Positions 23,815-33,636 are shown, counted from the first letter of the stretch. The stretch is DNA of 35,450 nucleotides from an uncultured Bacilli bacterium (GCA_910586195.1 CAJUHO010000011.1:1-35450), one strand, 5' to 3'. Notes: a model not told the origin generated them from the letters alone. Program-made: numbers and translations.

Positions 23815-25803
23815 TTATTTTAATAAATTTTCTATTTTCTCTTCTAGGCTATCAATATCAAAACCATATTTTTGATCTAACTCTTCCTTACTGCCAGAAC
23901 TACCAAACTTATCTTGTGATAAAATATATTTATCATTAAAAATTAATTTATTCCAAGAATGAGAGGATGCCCTTTCAATGACAACCTTTCTAATACCTAC
24001 TGGTAAAATTTCTTCTCGGTATTCTTCTTCCATTGCCAAAAATCGACCAAGATTTGGCATAGATACTACTCTAAGATCAAATCCTTTACTATAAAGCCGA
24101 TCTACCACCTCTAACGCAAGATGGACTTCTTCTCCTGTAGCAATAATAATACCATTTAAATTTAGGACTTCTCTTCGAACAACATAAGCCCCCTTTGCTA
24201 CTTCATTAATATTTGTAGAATTTAAAATCGGTACTTTATTTCTAGACAATACAATGGCAGCAGGTCCTGTTACTTTCTCTAAAATCACTTTATAGCTTCC
24301 TATAACCTCGTTGGCATCTGCTGGTCGAAACACTTCCAAGTTAGGAGTAGCCCTAAGACTCGCTAATTGTTCTACTGCCTGGTGTGTAGGTCCATCTTCC
24401 CCTACAGAAATAGAATCATGCGTAAATATATAAATAACTCCTAAATTCATTAAAGCAGACATACGAATGGCAGGCTTTAAGTAGTCAGAAAAGCTAAAAA
24501 ATGTAGAACCATAAGCACGATAACCAACTAAAGCAAGTCCATTTAAAATACAACCCATAGCATGCTCACGAACTCCAAAATAAATATTTTTTCCTGCATA
24601 ATTACTACTAGAAAAATCCCCTGCTTGATCTAAATAGTTCTTACAAGTAGAAAATAAATCTGCAGAACCACCAAATAGAAAATCGCTATTTTGAGCAAAA
24701 GCATTCAAGGTTTTATAAGAAGAATCACGTAATGCTTCTCTTTCTCCATCTATATATTGATAAGTAAAGTTTTTTATTTCAAATTCCCTATTACCATCAA
24801 TAAAGGATTTTAATTTTTCCTTTAAATCATCATCTAATAGGTCAAATTGCTTTAAATAATCCTTATATAAAGTTTTATTCCGATTACTAATTAACATTTG
24901 CAAATCCTCAATGGTATCGGAAGAGACAGCAAAAGGAATATCACGTAATCCCATTTTTGCTTTAATATTAGAAATATCTTCTCTTGTAAGAGGCTTACCA
25001 TGTACTTGATTCGTATTTTCAAGACTGGAAAATTTTCCAATTGTAGTTTTAACTTCAATTAGTGTAGGACGATCGCTTACTTTAGCTGCCCTTATAGCCT
25101 TATCAATGGCATCAATATCTTCACCATCTAAAACCTGAATTGTATTCCATCCTAATGCATTAAATCGTTCTATCACATTTTCGGTAAAGGCAAGAGAAGT
25201 ATCACCATCTAGAGAAATACGGTTAGAGTCATATAAAACAATAAGTTTATTTAATTTTAATGTTCCTGCAAGACTAGCAGCCTCATAAGAAACTCCCTCC
25301 ATCAAGTCGCCGTCTCCACATAACACATAAGTATTAAAATCAATAATTTCCTTACGACGAATATTAAAAGTAGAACGTAAATGAGCTTCTGCCATAGCCA
25401 TTCCTACAGCGGTGGCAAAGCCTTGCCCCAAAGGTCCTGTTGTCATATCAACACCTGGTGTTTTTCCATACTCTGGATGTCCTGGTGTCATAGAATCTAA
25501 CTTTCGAAATTGTTTTAAATCCTCTACATCAATATGATAGCCCGCCATATGTAGAGTACTATAAAGCAAGGCTGATCCATGGCCTGCTGACATTATAAAA
25601 CGATCACGCATAAACCAATCAGGATGTTCAATATCAAATCGTAAATGATGTGCATAAAGAGTATACATAATAGGTGCTGCCCCTAATACAATTCCTGGAT
25701 GCCCACTTTTCGCTTCATCTATCATGTCAATACCTAGTGCTCTAATTTGATTTACAATCTTAATTGCATCAATCTCACTTTCTGATTTTTTTATTGTTCG
25801 CAT
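23815..25803 (-). CDS. tkt: Transketolase
   Basis: Thiamine-diphosphate enzyme of the non-oxidative pentose phosphate pathway, moving two-carbon units between sugar phosphates. Seen: N-terminal SGHPGIVLGAAP (33-44), the TPP motif GDGDLMEGVSYEAASLAG starting at about 163, and the pyrimidine-domain motif HDSISVGEDGPTHQAVEQLA, then a C-terminal domain. At 662 aa it is full length. AGGTGATGTAA precedes the ATG. A likely -10 (TATAAT, 25821-25826) lies in the end of the EEP gene. First gene of the tkt-sirA-yneF unit. Confidence 0.95.
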   Translation of the reverse strand: MRTIKKSESEIDAIKIVNQIRALGIDMIDEAKSGHPGIVLGAAPIMYTLYAHHLRFDIEHPDWFMRDRFIMSAGHGSALLYSTLHMAGYHIDVEDLKQFRKLDSMTPGHPEYGKTPGVDMTTGPLGQGFATAVGMAMAEAHLRSTFNIRRKEIIDFNTYVLCGDGDLMEGVSYEAASLAGTLKLNKLIVLYDSNRISLDGDTSLAFTENVIERFNALGWNTIQVLDGEDIDAIDKAIRAAKVSDRPTLIEVKTTIGKFSSLENTNQVHGKPLTREDISNIKAKMGLRDIPFAVSSDTIEDLQMLISNRNKTLYKDYLKQFDLLDDDLKEKLKSFIDGNREFEIKNFTYQYIDGEREALRDSSYKTLNAFAQNSDFLFGGSADLFSTCKNYLDQAGDFSSSNYAGKNIYFGVREHAMGCILNGLALVGYRAYGSTFFSFSDYLKPAIRMSALMNLGVIYIFTHDSISVGEDGPTHQAVEQLASLRATPNLEVFRPADANEVIGSYKVILEKVTGPAAIVLSRNKVPILNSTNINEVAKGAYVVRREVLNLNGIIIATGEEVHLALEVVDRLYSKGFDLRVVSMPNLGRFLAMEEEYREEILPVGIRKVVIERASSHSWNKLIFNDKYILSQDKFGSSGSKEELDQKYGFDIDSLEEKIENLLK

Positions 25804-25820
25804 TTACATCACCTGCTTTT

Positions 25821-25849
25821 ATTATACTCTATTTTCTATCAAAACCCAA
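25821..25849 (-). promoter_or_regulatory. Possible sigma-A promoter of tkt
   Basis: TTGGGT (25844-25849), a 17-bp spacer and a perfect TATAAT (25821-25826) on the minus strand, inside the 3' end of the EEP gene. The -35 is weak. Confidence 0.45.
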
Positions 25850-26587
25850 GGATAATTTTAGAATAACGGGATAGTGATCACTAAAAGTTAAATACGCAGG
25901 ATTTTTATCCAGCAGTACTTTCTCTACGTTAAAACAGTTAGATAAAAATATATGATCAATTGCCCTAGGGGTTTTTGAGTATTTAAAAGTGGCTTCATTT
26001 ATATCTACATGTTTTATATTTAGATCTTTTAAAGTATCTATAAAACTTAAGAAATCTTTATTTTTTACTGTCATATTAAAATCCCCCATTAAAATAATTG
26101 GCCAAGAAATTTTTTGAATAATATTCAATAATTTTTTTAATTGTTTCACTTTTGTGCCATTTTTTAAGTAATCCAGGTGGGTATTTAATACCACAATTGT
26201 CCCTACTTCCTTCGTCTTTATTTTCATAATTGTAACGATTCGCGGAACATATGAGGAAATCCAAGGGAGAACTTGTGTTTCCTTATCTAAAACTTCTTGA
26301 TTTGTTATAATAGGTACACTTTCATTAAAAACAGAAAAAGGATATATATTTTTAGTAATACAATTTAAAGGATAACGAAACTTCCCATAATAGGTAAAAC
26401 TTCCTCCCAATTTTTTCTCTAGTTGCTCTTTATATTTATAATTTACTTCTTGTAGTCCAAGAATTTCTATATGATACTTATTTATTAAATCTAATAACAT
26501 TTGAATATGATTATCACCGTGATTTGTCCCATTATAATTTTTGATTTTATATTTATTTTGTACATTAATCGTTGCAATCGATAACAT
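25829..26587 (-). CDS. Endonuclease/exonuclease/phosphatase (EEP) family hydrolase
   Basis: A 252-aa cytoplasmic phosphodiesterase/phosphatase of the exonuclease III-DNase I fold. Motifs in order: TINVQN at the first strand, LQEVN (catalytic Glu), LNTHLD, ILMGDFNMT (Asp and Asn of the active site), AIDHIFLS and FSDHYPV (Asp-His). The full catalytic set is therefore present. Substrate cannot be read; family members cut DNA, RNA, phosphoinositides, sphingomyelin or nucleotide mono-phosphates. No signal peptide. AGAGGTG precedes the ATG. It lies 25 bases before tkt but has its own upstream -10 (TATAAT at 26629-26634). Confidence 0.85.
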   Translation of the reverse strand: MLSIATINVQNKYKIKNYNGTNHGDNHIQMLLDLINKYHIEILGLQEVNYKYKEQLEKKLGGSFTYYGKFRYPLNCITKNIYPFSVFNESVPIITNQEVLDKETQVLPWISSYVPRIVTIMKIKTKEVGTIVVLNTHLDYLKNGTKVKQLKKLLNIIQKISWPIILMGDFNMTVKNKDFLSFIDTLKDLNIKHVDINEATFKYSKTPRAIDHIFLSNCFNVEKVLLDKNPAYLTFSDHYPVILKLSLGFDRK

Positions 26588-26668
26588 ATAAACACCTCTT
26601 TATAACAATAAATAAAATTTATTTATTCATTATATCCTACGTTTTTTCTTTCGAAAAGGTACATAGAA

Positions 26669-26691
26669 AAAAAGCAATAAAATTGCTTTTT
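26669..26691. terminator. Terminator of the coiled-coil gene (bidirectional)
   Basis: AAAAAGCAAT pairs perfectly with ATTGCTTTTT around an AAA loop. T runs are present in both readings. It lies just after the stop of the gene at 26701. Confidence 0.75.
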
Positions 26692-26700
26692 AAAATTTTT

Positions 26701-27675
26701 TTATTCGTCTTCTTCTTCTCCAGCAGGTAATTGTGAAAATCCAGAATTAAATTGTGATACCAACTCTTTAAATCTAGTGCAACTTTGAGATAGGTTGCGA
26801 TTTCTTAGTTCCAATTTCTTTTCTTCTATTTTCTTATATTTTTCAAATTGTTGTTTTTGAGTTTCAAATTCCTTTTGAGAAGATTTTATACTTTCTTCTG
26901 ATACAATTTTCTCTTTCTCAAAATATTCTTTTTCTTGATCTAATTTAATTTTCTCATTTTTAAGTTTTTCTTCTTCTAATTGTTTATATTTTTCAAATTG
27001 AGTTTTTTCAGAGGCGAAACGTTTCTTTTCTTCCTCTAGTGATTGCTCAGCAAGATTGATTTCCGTTCTTGTAGCATCCATATTGGCATTAAATTTCTCT
27101 TTTTCTCTTTGGATTCTACTCTTTTGTGTTTTTACATATTCATCTAATTGTTCTCTTTCTGATTGAAGAGCCTTTTTCTGATCCTCTACATATTTATCAA
27201 ATTCATTTTTTTCTTTTTCCATTTTTTCCTTCAGCTTAGATAACAAAACTTCATTATTATTAATTGACTTTTTACGTTCTACTAGTTCTGTAATCAAACT
27301 ATTAGCACCCTCTACGTCATTGTATAAGTTATCAAACAAATCATCAAAAGTAGAGTCTTTTTCTTCCTCATCAGTATCTAAAAACTCCTCATCATTAGAT
27401 AGTTCTTCTACATCTGTATTATTCGTTTGTTCATCCTCTAATTCTATTTCATCATCTTCTAATCTTAAAGTAGAGTCTTCCATATTTTCATCAGAGGATG
27501 AGATGTCTAGTGTATCATCCAAATCATCATCCACATCATCTTGTTGATAATCATAAAACTCATCTTTTATTTTATCAATGGCATCTACTGCTGACATTTC
27601 TTCTACTGATTCAATGATATCATTTAACTCTTCGTTCATATTTACTCCACCCTTTTTCATTCTTTTATGTTTCAT
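26701..27675 (-). CDS. Acidic coiled-coil protein of unknown function
   Basis: A 324-aa hydrophilic protein with no signal peptide or membrane segment. The first half (to about residue 125) is very acidic, with runs of Asp/Glu separated by Ser, Asn and Leu. From about 125 to 300 it is a long coiled coil with heptad-like patterns and a loose internal repeat (FEKYKQLEEEKLKNEKIKLD; FEKYKKIEEKKLELRNRNL). The end is LVSQFNSGF and an acidic tail. Two starts are plausible: ATG at 27675 with AAAGGA, and ATG at 27639 with GGTGGAG. An extended -10 (TGC-TATAAT, 27714-27722) lies upstream. A structural or scaffold role is likely, but nothing specific can be said. Confidence 0.75.
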   Translation of the reverse strand: MKHKRMKKGGVNMNEELNDIIESVEEMSAVDAIDKIKDEFYDYQQDDVDDDLDDTLDISSSDENMEDSTLRLEDDEIELEDEQTNNTDVEELSNDEEFLDTDEEEKDSTFDDLFDNLYNDVEGANSLITELVERKKSINNNEVLLSKLKEKMEKEKNEFDKYVEDQKKALQSEREQLDEYVKTQKSRIQREKEKFNANMDATRTEINLAEQSLEEEKKRFASEKTQFEKYKQLEEEKLKNEKIKLDQEKEYFEKEKIVSEESIKSSQKEFETQKQQFEKYKKIEEKKLELRNRNLSQSCTRFKELVSQFNSGFSQLPAGEEEDE

Positions 27676-27869
27676 AAAATAGATCCTTTCACTATTTTCG
27701 CTATGATAGTATTATTATAGCATCTAAAATTCAAAAAGAAAATACTTTTTTTCATTTTTACATAAATAATTGACGCCTATTATTATATTTACTTGTTCAA
27801 ATAGTAAAAAAACTTTTTCTATGCCTTTTAATTATTATATCTAATTAAAATATATCAATGTAAATTTTT

Positions 27870-28757
27870 CTAGTTTTTTCGCCTTTTTATAACATCATCT
27901 GCTTCTAAAGTACCAATTAAAAGCGATGAGGAGGGATCATGCCTTAGCATATTATCTTTTATTTTTGTCTCATCATAATTAGCATAACAATATTTGCACA
28001 AGTGATTACAAGAATTATAGTAACCAATATCTACCATCTGAACACAACTACATTTCCCGCCTTTTCTAGCAGTCCACTTTCTATATTTCTTACCAGTCAG
28101 TAAGAGTGCCATCTCCTTAGAAAGACATTCTCCTTTTATAAACCCAAATTCTACTAAATCTCTTTCTTCAAAACAAGTTTGCACACTCATATGATGTACC
28201 TTAGCACTAGTACTAAAACTCTTCCCTATTTTTTCATAGTCTGCTTCTCTAAATTCTCTAAGTTGTAATACCTCTTTATGCTTACGTACATTTTTATAGT
28301 CATCAATAAAGGAAATAATTATTTTTGTAACATATCCATCTAATAAGCTACAAAGTCTTTCAAACGCTTTACAATGATACTCTATATTATAGTATTTACT
28401 TAAAAAAATAGGATCATAGCGAATATATAGATTTTCACATCCCACAATTGATGAGAGCCTTTTAATCGCTTCAATTATACTACTTTTATCTAATACATTA
28501 GGTTCTATATCCTTTTTATAAGGTGTTAGAGTCACCTGAAAAATGATTGGCTTATGAATTTCATCTAAAAAATCTAATATAGGAAGGGGGTTTTTGGTAC
28601 AAAACAAAATAGCATCCACATCCTCAAAGTATATCCGACTTACAAGTTTTCTATTAAAAGGATTTCTAACATCTACAAATCCTTCTTGGTAACGCTTTTT
28701 AAACCAATCACAGTAAAAGGCCACAATATCTGTTCTGCCACTAACATTTAGTATCAT
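27870..28757 (-). CDS. DUF1848 family protein
   Basis: A 295-aa cytoplasmic protein. The start ILNVSGRTDIVAFYCDWFKK and the middle part with FCTKNPLP, FQVTLTPY and YIRYDPIF match the DUF1848 pattern. Near the end a cysteine cluster (CSCVQMVDIGYYNSCNHLCK followed by YCYAN) holds a CxC and a CNHLCKYC motif that should bind an iron-sulfur cluster, resembling radical SAM-like enzymes though not the standard CxxxCxxC order. Function unknown. AGGAAAG precedes the ATG. It starts 15 bases after the copZ-like gene, so it is probably the last gene of the metal operon transcript, but a role in metal resistance is not shown. Confidence 0.8.
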   Translation of the reverse strand: MILNVSGRTDIVAFYCDWFKKRYQEGFVDVRNPFNRKLVSRIYFEDVDAILFCTKNPLPILDFLDEIHKPIIFQVTLTPYKKDIEPNVLDKSSIIEAIKRLSSIVGCENLYIRYDPIFLSKYYNIEYHCKAFERLCSLLDGYVTKIIISFIDDYKNVRKHKEVLQLREFREADYEKIGKSFSTSAKVHHMSVQTCFEERDLVEFGFIKGECLSKEMALLLTGKKYRKWTARKGGKCSCVQMVDIGYYNSCNHLCKYCYANYDETKIKDNMLRHDPSSSLLIGTLEADDVIKRRKN

Positions 28758-28772
28758 GCTACTTTCCTACCA

Positions 28773-28973
28773 CTATTTAACAATGAATCCTAAATTATTT
28801 ATTTTCTCTATCACTTCTTTTAAAACTTTTTCTTTTTTCGCCTCTAAGCGTAAAGTTTTATCTTCTAACGATATCTGATAAGAAGTAATCCCTTTTATTT
28901 CTGATAAGACATTTTTAATTCTATTAATACATCCTTCGCATTTTAATCCGTCAATTTCTAATTCTGTTTTCAT
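28773..28973 (-). CDS. CopZ-like heavy-metal-associated (HMA) chaperone
   Basis: A 66-aa HMA domain. Residues 8-15 (DGLKCEGC) carry the metal-binding Cys12 and Cys15, followed by the usual beta-alpha-beta-beta-alpha-beta pattern with LEDKTLRLEA and a C-terminal EKINNLGFIVK. Such proteins carry Cu(I) to a P-type ATPase. It overlaps the copA stop by four bases (ATGA) and is translationally coupled to it, which favours copper as cargo. Other metals are possible. Confidence 0.85.
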   Translation of the reverse strand: MKTELEIDGLKCEGCINRIKNVLSEIKGITSYQISLEDKTLRLEAKKEKVLKEVIEKINNLGFIVK

Positions 28974-31147
28974 TCTATCATCCTCCCAAGTCTTAACGAA
29001 TTTAATACCACTGTTAGACTACTAAAAATCATAGCTACACTACCAAACATAGGTGTCATAACTATCCCTAATTTATCAAATAATCCCATAGCAATAGGAA
29101 TCATACAAATATTATAGAAAAATGCCCAAAATAAATTTTGTTTTATTACACGATAGGCATGCTTACTTATTTTAATTAAATCTAAAATATTTTTCATATC
29201 ATTATTCATTAAAATAACATCGGCAGAATCCATTGCTATATCAGTGCCATCATTAATACTAATTCCAATAGTGGAACATACTAGAGATAACGCATCATTA
29301 ATCCCATCTCCCACCATTATAACCTTTTTCCTTTTATTTATCAAAGTTTTGATATAATCTGCCTTTTCTTGGGGCAAAGCATCCGTCATTATCTGAGTAA
29401 TTCCTAACTCCTTTGCAATTAGACTTGCAGCCTTCTTATTATCTCCCGTTAACATAACTACCTCAATATTATTTTTCTTAAATTCTCTAACCACAGGGGA
29501 CAAATCTCCCCTTACTACATCTCTCACTCCTATAAGAGCAATAAGCTGGCTATCTTCTAGTATATAAATAATACTACAACAATTTTCTACTAAATACGTG
29601 TAATCAGAGAGATGTCTTTCTTTGATTTTCAATTTTGATAATACTTTATCATTACCCAAATAATATTTTTTACCATTTATTTCACCATAAATACCAATAC
29701 CATTCAATGTTTTAAAGTTTTCTACCTTTAACCCTTTATGAATCTTAAAAGCACTACTAATAGGATGTGAAGAATATTTCTCCAGATTCGAAACTATATT
29801 TATTAAATCAACATTTTCATATTTAGAATAATTAAAAATATGAAATACATTTAATTTGCCAAACGTTAAAGTACCCGTCTTGTCAAATACAACAGTATCA
29901 ATATTTCTGGCCTTTTCCAAAACATCCCCATTCCTTAGAAAAAGACCTCTTTTAGCACAAAGTCCGTTACTTACTACGACAACCAAAGGAACAGCAAGTC
30001 CCAAAGCACAAGGGCAGGCAACTACAAGAGTAGTAATCATATGAATAAGAGCCTGTTCAAACGAACTTTTCAAAAGCAGTTGAATTATAAATGTAAGTAT
30101 GGCAAGAAAAAAGATAAAGGGCACAAAATAACCACTCAATTTATCGGCTAATTTTTGAATCTTACTTTTGGCATTTGTAGCATCGATAACGAGCCTCACA
30201 ATTTCAGAAATCGTCGAATCTTTTCCCACTCGTTCCGCCCTATACTCTATATATCCATCATAATTAATAGATCCTGCAATCACCTTACTAAAAGCAGTTT
30301 TTACAACAGGTGCACTCTCTCCTGTTATAAAGCTCTCATCAACATAAGTTTTTCCATTTTCAACAATACCATCTACAGCAATCTTCTCTCCAGCTCTGCA
30401 CACTAACAAATCACCTTTTTTGACTTCATCTATAGATACTACCTTTTCTTTTTGTCCTACTTTTAAAACAGCACTAGAAGGAGTAATGGTCACTAAATTC
30501 TTTATGGCATCCCTCGTTTTATCCTTACTAATATTTTCTATATATTTACCTACCATCACAAAGTAAAGTACCATACAAGTTGATTCAAAATATAAATTAG
30601 TAGAATACTTTCCTACTGTAATCATTGATGAATAACCATAAAGACTATAAAAGAAACTTGATAATACACTACACATAACTAAAGTATTCATATTGGGCAT
30701 TTTGTGCAGAAAACTTTTTAAACCATTTTTTAAAATATCTATTCCTTGCCACAGAAAAACAAGCGTAAATAAGAGCATAACGGTGGCAACAACAGTTGGA
30801 TTTTGATGATTCACAAGTGGAAGGTTAGGTAAATTTAACATATATCCCATTGAAATATACATCATAATTAAAAGTAATACACCTAACCCCATTATTTTAA
30901 ATTTTTCTCCCCCCTCTGTCTCTTCTTTTTCTATGCCTTTAAACTCACCCAAACTAATAAACCCGGCCTCTTTTATATGACGTTCTAGATCTCTTTTATT
31001 AATATTTTCATATTCTATAGTCGCAATGGACAAGATTAAATTTACATTCGCACTTTTCACACCTACTTGTTTATTCAAGTATTTTTCAAGTCCTGATGAA
31101 CAGGCACTGCAAGTCATACCACTAATTTTTAACACTATCTTTTTCAT
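28970..31147 (-). CDS. copA: Copper-exporting P1B-type ATPase
   Basis: Cu(I) efflux pump of the inner membrane. N-terminal HMA domain with MTCSACSSG (Cys13, Cys16), then membrane helices, the TGES motif of the actuator domain (275-278), the CPC motif in helix 6 (VACPCALGLAVP, 378-380), DKTGT phosphorylation site (422-426), HP of the N-domain and GDGIND. The last helices keep the YN (Tyr-Asn) and MxxSS residues that mark Cu(I) specificity. At 725 aa it is full length, with only one N-terminal HMA domain. The downstream CopZ-like gene overlaps by four bases. It shares the CadC-controlled transcript with a Cd/Zn pump. Confidence 0.93.
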   Translation of the reverse strand: MKKIVLKISGMTCSACSSGLEKYLNKQVGVKSANVNLILSIATIEYENINKRDLERHIKEAGFISLGEFKGIEKEETEGGEKFKIMGLGVLLLIMMYISMGYMLNLPNLPLVNHQNPTVVATVMLLFTLVFLWQGIDILKNGLKSFLHKMPNMNTLVMCSVLSSFFYSLYGYSSMITVGKYSTNLYFESTCMVLYFVMVGKYIENISKDKTRDAIKNLVTITPSSAVLKVGQKEKVVSIDEVKKGDLLVCRAGEKIAVDGIVENGKTYVDESFITGESAPVVKTAFSKVIAGSINYDGYIEYRAERVGKDSTISEIVRLVIDATNAKSKIQKLADKLSGYFVPFIFFLAILTFIIQLLLKSSFEQALIHMITTLVVACPCALGLAVPLVVVVSNGLCAKRGLFLRNGDVLEKARNIDTVVFDKTGTLTFGKLNVFHIFNYSKYENVDLINIVSNLEKYSSHPISSAFKIHKGLKVENFKTLNGIGIYGEINGKKYYLGNDKVLSKLKIKERHLSDYTYLVENCCSIIYILEDSQLIALIGVRDVVRGDLSPVVREFKKNNIEVVMLTGDNKKAASLIAKELGITQIMTDALPQEKADYIKTLINKRKKVIMVGDGINDALSLVCSTIGISINDGTDIAMDSADVILMNNDMKNILDLIKISKHAYRVIKQNLFWAFFYNICMIPIAMGLFDKLGIVMTPMFGSVAMIFSSLTVVLNSLRLGRMIE

Positions 31148-31168
31148 GAATTTATCCCTCTAACTATC

Positions 31169-33022
31169 TCATTCTTTTATTCTCAAAACCCTTAAAGCAT
31201 TTATTATAGCAAGAACCGAAACTCCAACATCAGCAAAAACTGCCGCCCACATACTCGCAATACCAAAAGCGCTTAATACTAATACACCAATTTTTACAGC
31301 AATAGCAAAAACTATATTCTCCCTTACAATTCTCATAGTTTTTTTAGAAATCTTGATAGAACTTGCAATTTTAGATAGTTCATCTGTCATAATGACTATA
31401 TCAGCCGCTTCAATGGCAGCATCGCTTCCAAGGCCCCCCATTGCTACTCCGATATCAGATAATGCTAATACTGGAGCATCATTAATTCCATCTCCAACAA
31501 ATATTAACTTTCTATTAGGGAGTTTTTGCACCATTAATTTTTCTACCCAAGATACTTTATCTTGTGGCAACAGTTCTGCATGATACTCATCTAAATGAAG
31601 GGTGTCCGCTACATCCTTACTGATATTTTCACGATCCCCTGTTAACATAACAATCTTTTCGATATGATTACTCTTAAATAAGTTAATAGCCTTATAAGAA
31701 TCTTCCTTAATTTTATCTGCAATCAATATCATTCCTGCGAACTCATTATTAATGGCAACATATACAATCGTGCCAATCTCGTTACTTTTTTGGAATTTAA
31801 TATTATACTGTTCCATCAATTTTTCATTTCCAACCAAGACAGTTTTTCCATTTACTACTGCTTTAACGCCTTTACCAGAAATCTCCTCTGTTTCAGTAAC
31901 AAGTTTTTCATTAATTTCTTTATCATAAGCTTGTTTTAATGATAGAGAAATCGGATGATTTGAAAAGCTTTCGGCATAAGAGGCATATCTTAATAAATCA
32001 TCATCAGAACATAAAGTAGCCTCTATTTTTTGTACTTTGAATACTCCTTCAGTCAATGTACCTGTTTTATCACATACAATTATTTCACTACTCGCAAGAG
32101 CCTCAAGATAGTTACTTCCTTTTATCAAAACACCCATTTTAGATGCTGCGCCTATTCCCCCAAAGAATGATAGAGGAATGGAAATCACCAAAGCACAGGG
32201 ACAAGAAACAACTAAAAATGATAATGCTCTATATAGCCAATCACTAAATACTGCATCTTTTATTACAAATGATGGAATTACAGCAAGTAATATTGCTATT
32301 ATAACTACAATAGGTGTGTAATATTTAGCAAATCTACTAATAAAATTTTCTGATTTTGATTTTCTACTACTAGCATTTTCTACTAAATCTAAAATCTTGC
32401 TAACAGTAGATTCTTCAAATTCTTTCCTTACTTTAATTCTTAAAATCCCATCATTATTAATGCATCCACTTAATACTTCATCATTAACAGTTACTTTTCT
32501 AGGAATGGCTTCTCCCGTTAGACTTTTGGTATTGAGCATAGACTCCCCTTCAACTACAACTCCATCTAAAGGAATCTTCTCTCCTGGTTTAACAAGTATA
32601 ATTTCCCCAACATTAACCTCATCAGGATCAACCCTCAAAGTTTCTTCTTCACGACAAACATTTGCATAATCTGGTCTTATGTCCATCAAGTTTGCTACTG
32701 ATTTTCGTGACTTATCTACTGCATAACTTTGAAATAATTCTCCAACCTGATAAAAAAGCATAACAGCTACTGCTTCCTCTAGTTCTCCAATACAAAATGC
32801 TCCAAGCGTTGCCACTGTCATGAGAAAGTTTTCATCAAAAATTTTTCCTCTAAAAATATTTTTGACTGCCTTTAAAACAATATCGAAACCCACAATCAGA
32901 TAAGCTATTACATATAAAATATTATTGTATAATTCCTGATCAAACCTGCATAGATACGATATAACAACTAATAAAAAAGAAACTATTATCTTAATTAATC
33001 TTTTATTATTTTTCTGATTCAT
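31169..33022 (-). CDS. cadA: Cd2+/Zn2+/Pb2+-exporting P1B-type ATPase
   Basis: Divalent heavy-metal efflux pump. Seen: membrane helices, TGEA (169-172), SCPCALVISIP with the CPC at 274-276, DKTGT (318-322), HP motif and GDGINDAPVLA, and the C-terminal lysine helix. SCPCALVISIPLSFFGG is typical of the CadA/ZntA type rather than the CopA type. At 617 aa it lacks the N-terminal HMA domain that most CadA proteins carry; that domain is a separate gene just upstream. A GAGGAG site overlaps the end of the preceding gene, six bases from its stop, so translation is coupled. The exact metal is not readable. Confidence 0.92.
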   Translation of the reverse strand: MNQKNNKRLIKIIVSFLLVVISYLCRFDQELYNNILYVIAYLIVGFDIVLKAVKNIFRGKIFDENFLMTVATLGAFCIGELEEAVAVMLFYQVGELFQSYAVDKSRKSVANLMDIRPDYANVCREEETLRVDPDEVNVGEIILVKPGEKIPLDGVVVEGESMLNTKSLTGEAIPRKVTVNDEVLSGCINNDGILRIKVRKEFEESTVSKILDLVENASSRKSKSENFISRFAKYYTPIVVIIAILLAVIPSFVIKDAVFSDWLYRALSFLVVSCPCALVISIPLSFFGGIGAASKMGVLIKGSNYLEALASSEIIVCDKTGTLTEGVFKVQKIEATLCSDDDLLRYASYAESFSNHPISLSLKQAYDKEINEKLVTETEEISGKGVKAVVNGKTVLVGNEKLMEQYNIKFQKSNEIGTIVYVAINNEFAGMILIADKIKEDSYKAINLFKSNHIEKIVMLTGDRENISKDVADTLHLDEYHAELLPQDKVSWVEKLMVQKLPNRKLIFVGDGINDAPVLALSDIGVAMGGLGSDAAIEAADIVIMTDELSKIASSIKISKKTMRIVRENIVFAIAVKIGVLVLSAFGIASMWAAVFADVGVSVLAIINALRVLRIKE

Positions 33023-33027
33023 AATAA

Positions 33028-33252
33028 TTATATCTCCTCTATAACTACATCAGGTTCTGCCTTTTTTATTACATTCTTAATACTCTCTACTGCCTTTTCT
33101 TTATTTTCTTCTATACATTCAAAACTAAGTCTTTGCATCATAAAACTAATACTGACATTTTCTATCGTATCTAGTTTTTTTAAAGTGTTTTCTAGTTCAT
33201 TCGCACAATTAGCACAATCGAGATTTTTTATCTTAAATTTATATTTTTTCAT
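33028..33252 (-). CDS. Free-standing HMA domain protein (split CadA N-terminus)
   Basis: A 74-aa HMA domain with LDCANCANELE, Cys13 and Cys16, and the fold's closing PDVVIEEI. The sequence is of the type found at the N-terminus of CadA. The stop lies five bases before the ATG of the ATPase and no frameshift is needed to explain it: the stop is a clean TAA and a ribosome binding site follows. It could therefore be a true split or a soluble metal chaperone for the pump. Confidence 0.85.
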   Translation of the reverse strand: MKKYKFKIKNLDCANCANELENTLKKLDTIENVSISFMMQRLSFECIEENKEKAVESIKNVIKKAEPDVVIEEI

Positions 33253-33273
33253 AGTCTTTACCTCCTTACTATT

Positions 33274-33636
33274 TTAATCCTTATGATTAATATGAGCTAA
33301 TCCAATTTCAAATAGTTTTACAATATGATCATCATCTAGAGTATAATATACCTCTTTGCCACTTTTTCTACATCTAACAACTCCACTTCTTCGTAGAACC
33401 GCTAGTTGATGGGAAATTGATGATTTCGTCATATTAAGTACATTGGCTAAATCACAAACGCACATTTCTTTTTGATCTAGCGCAAATAAAATTCTACACC
33501 TTGTTGTATCCCCTATTAATTTAAATAAATCGGCTAATCTATTAAACGTATTTTCATCGGGCATTTTTTGTACTACCTCATTCACTGCATCCTGATGAAT
33601 CACATTACAATCACAAGTAAACTCACTTCTAGACAT
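33274..33636 (-). CDS. cadC: ArsR/SmtB family repressor, CadC type
   Basis: A 120-aa winged-helix metal-sensing repressor. N-terminal CDC (Cys8, Cys10), the helix alpha-3 motif EMCVCDLA (Cys59, Cys61) that with the N-terminal cysteines forms the alpha-3N site for Cd(II)/Pb(II), a helix-turn-helix (KSSISHQLAVLRRSG), and a C-terminal helix with Asp101, His104 and His115/His118, the usual alpha-5 Zn site. It binds the promoter region and is released by metal. GGAGG lies six bases before the ATG. First gene of the operon it controls. Confidence 0.92.
   Translation of the reverse strand: MSRSEFTCDCNVIHQDAVNEVVQKMPDENTFNRLADLFKLIGDTTRCRILFALDQKEMCVCDLANVLNMTKSSISHQLAVLRRSGVVRCRKSGKEVYYTLDDDHIVKLFEIGLAHINHKD

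Noticed and set aside
26076..26264. 62-codon minus-strand frame in the EEP gene
   Set aside because: Second frame of a gene with a complete catalytic motif set.
27320..27547. Serine-rich plus-strand frame
   Set aside because: It is the reverse image of the Asp/Glu-rich codons of the coiled-coil gene.
33028..33252. Frameshift that separates the HMA domain from CadA
   Set aside because: The HMA frame ends in a clean TAA and a new ribosome site precedes the ATPase ATG, so two genes are the simpler reading.
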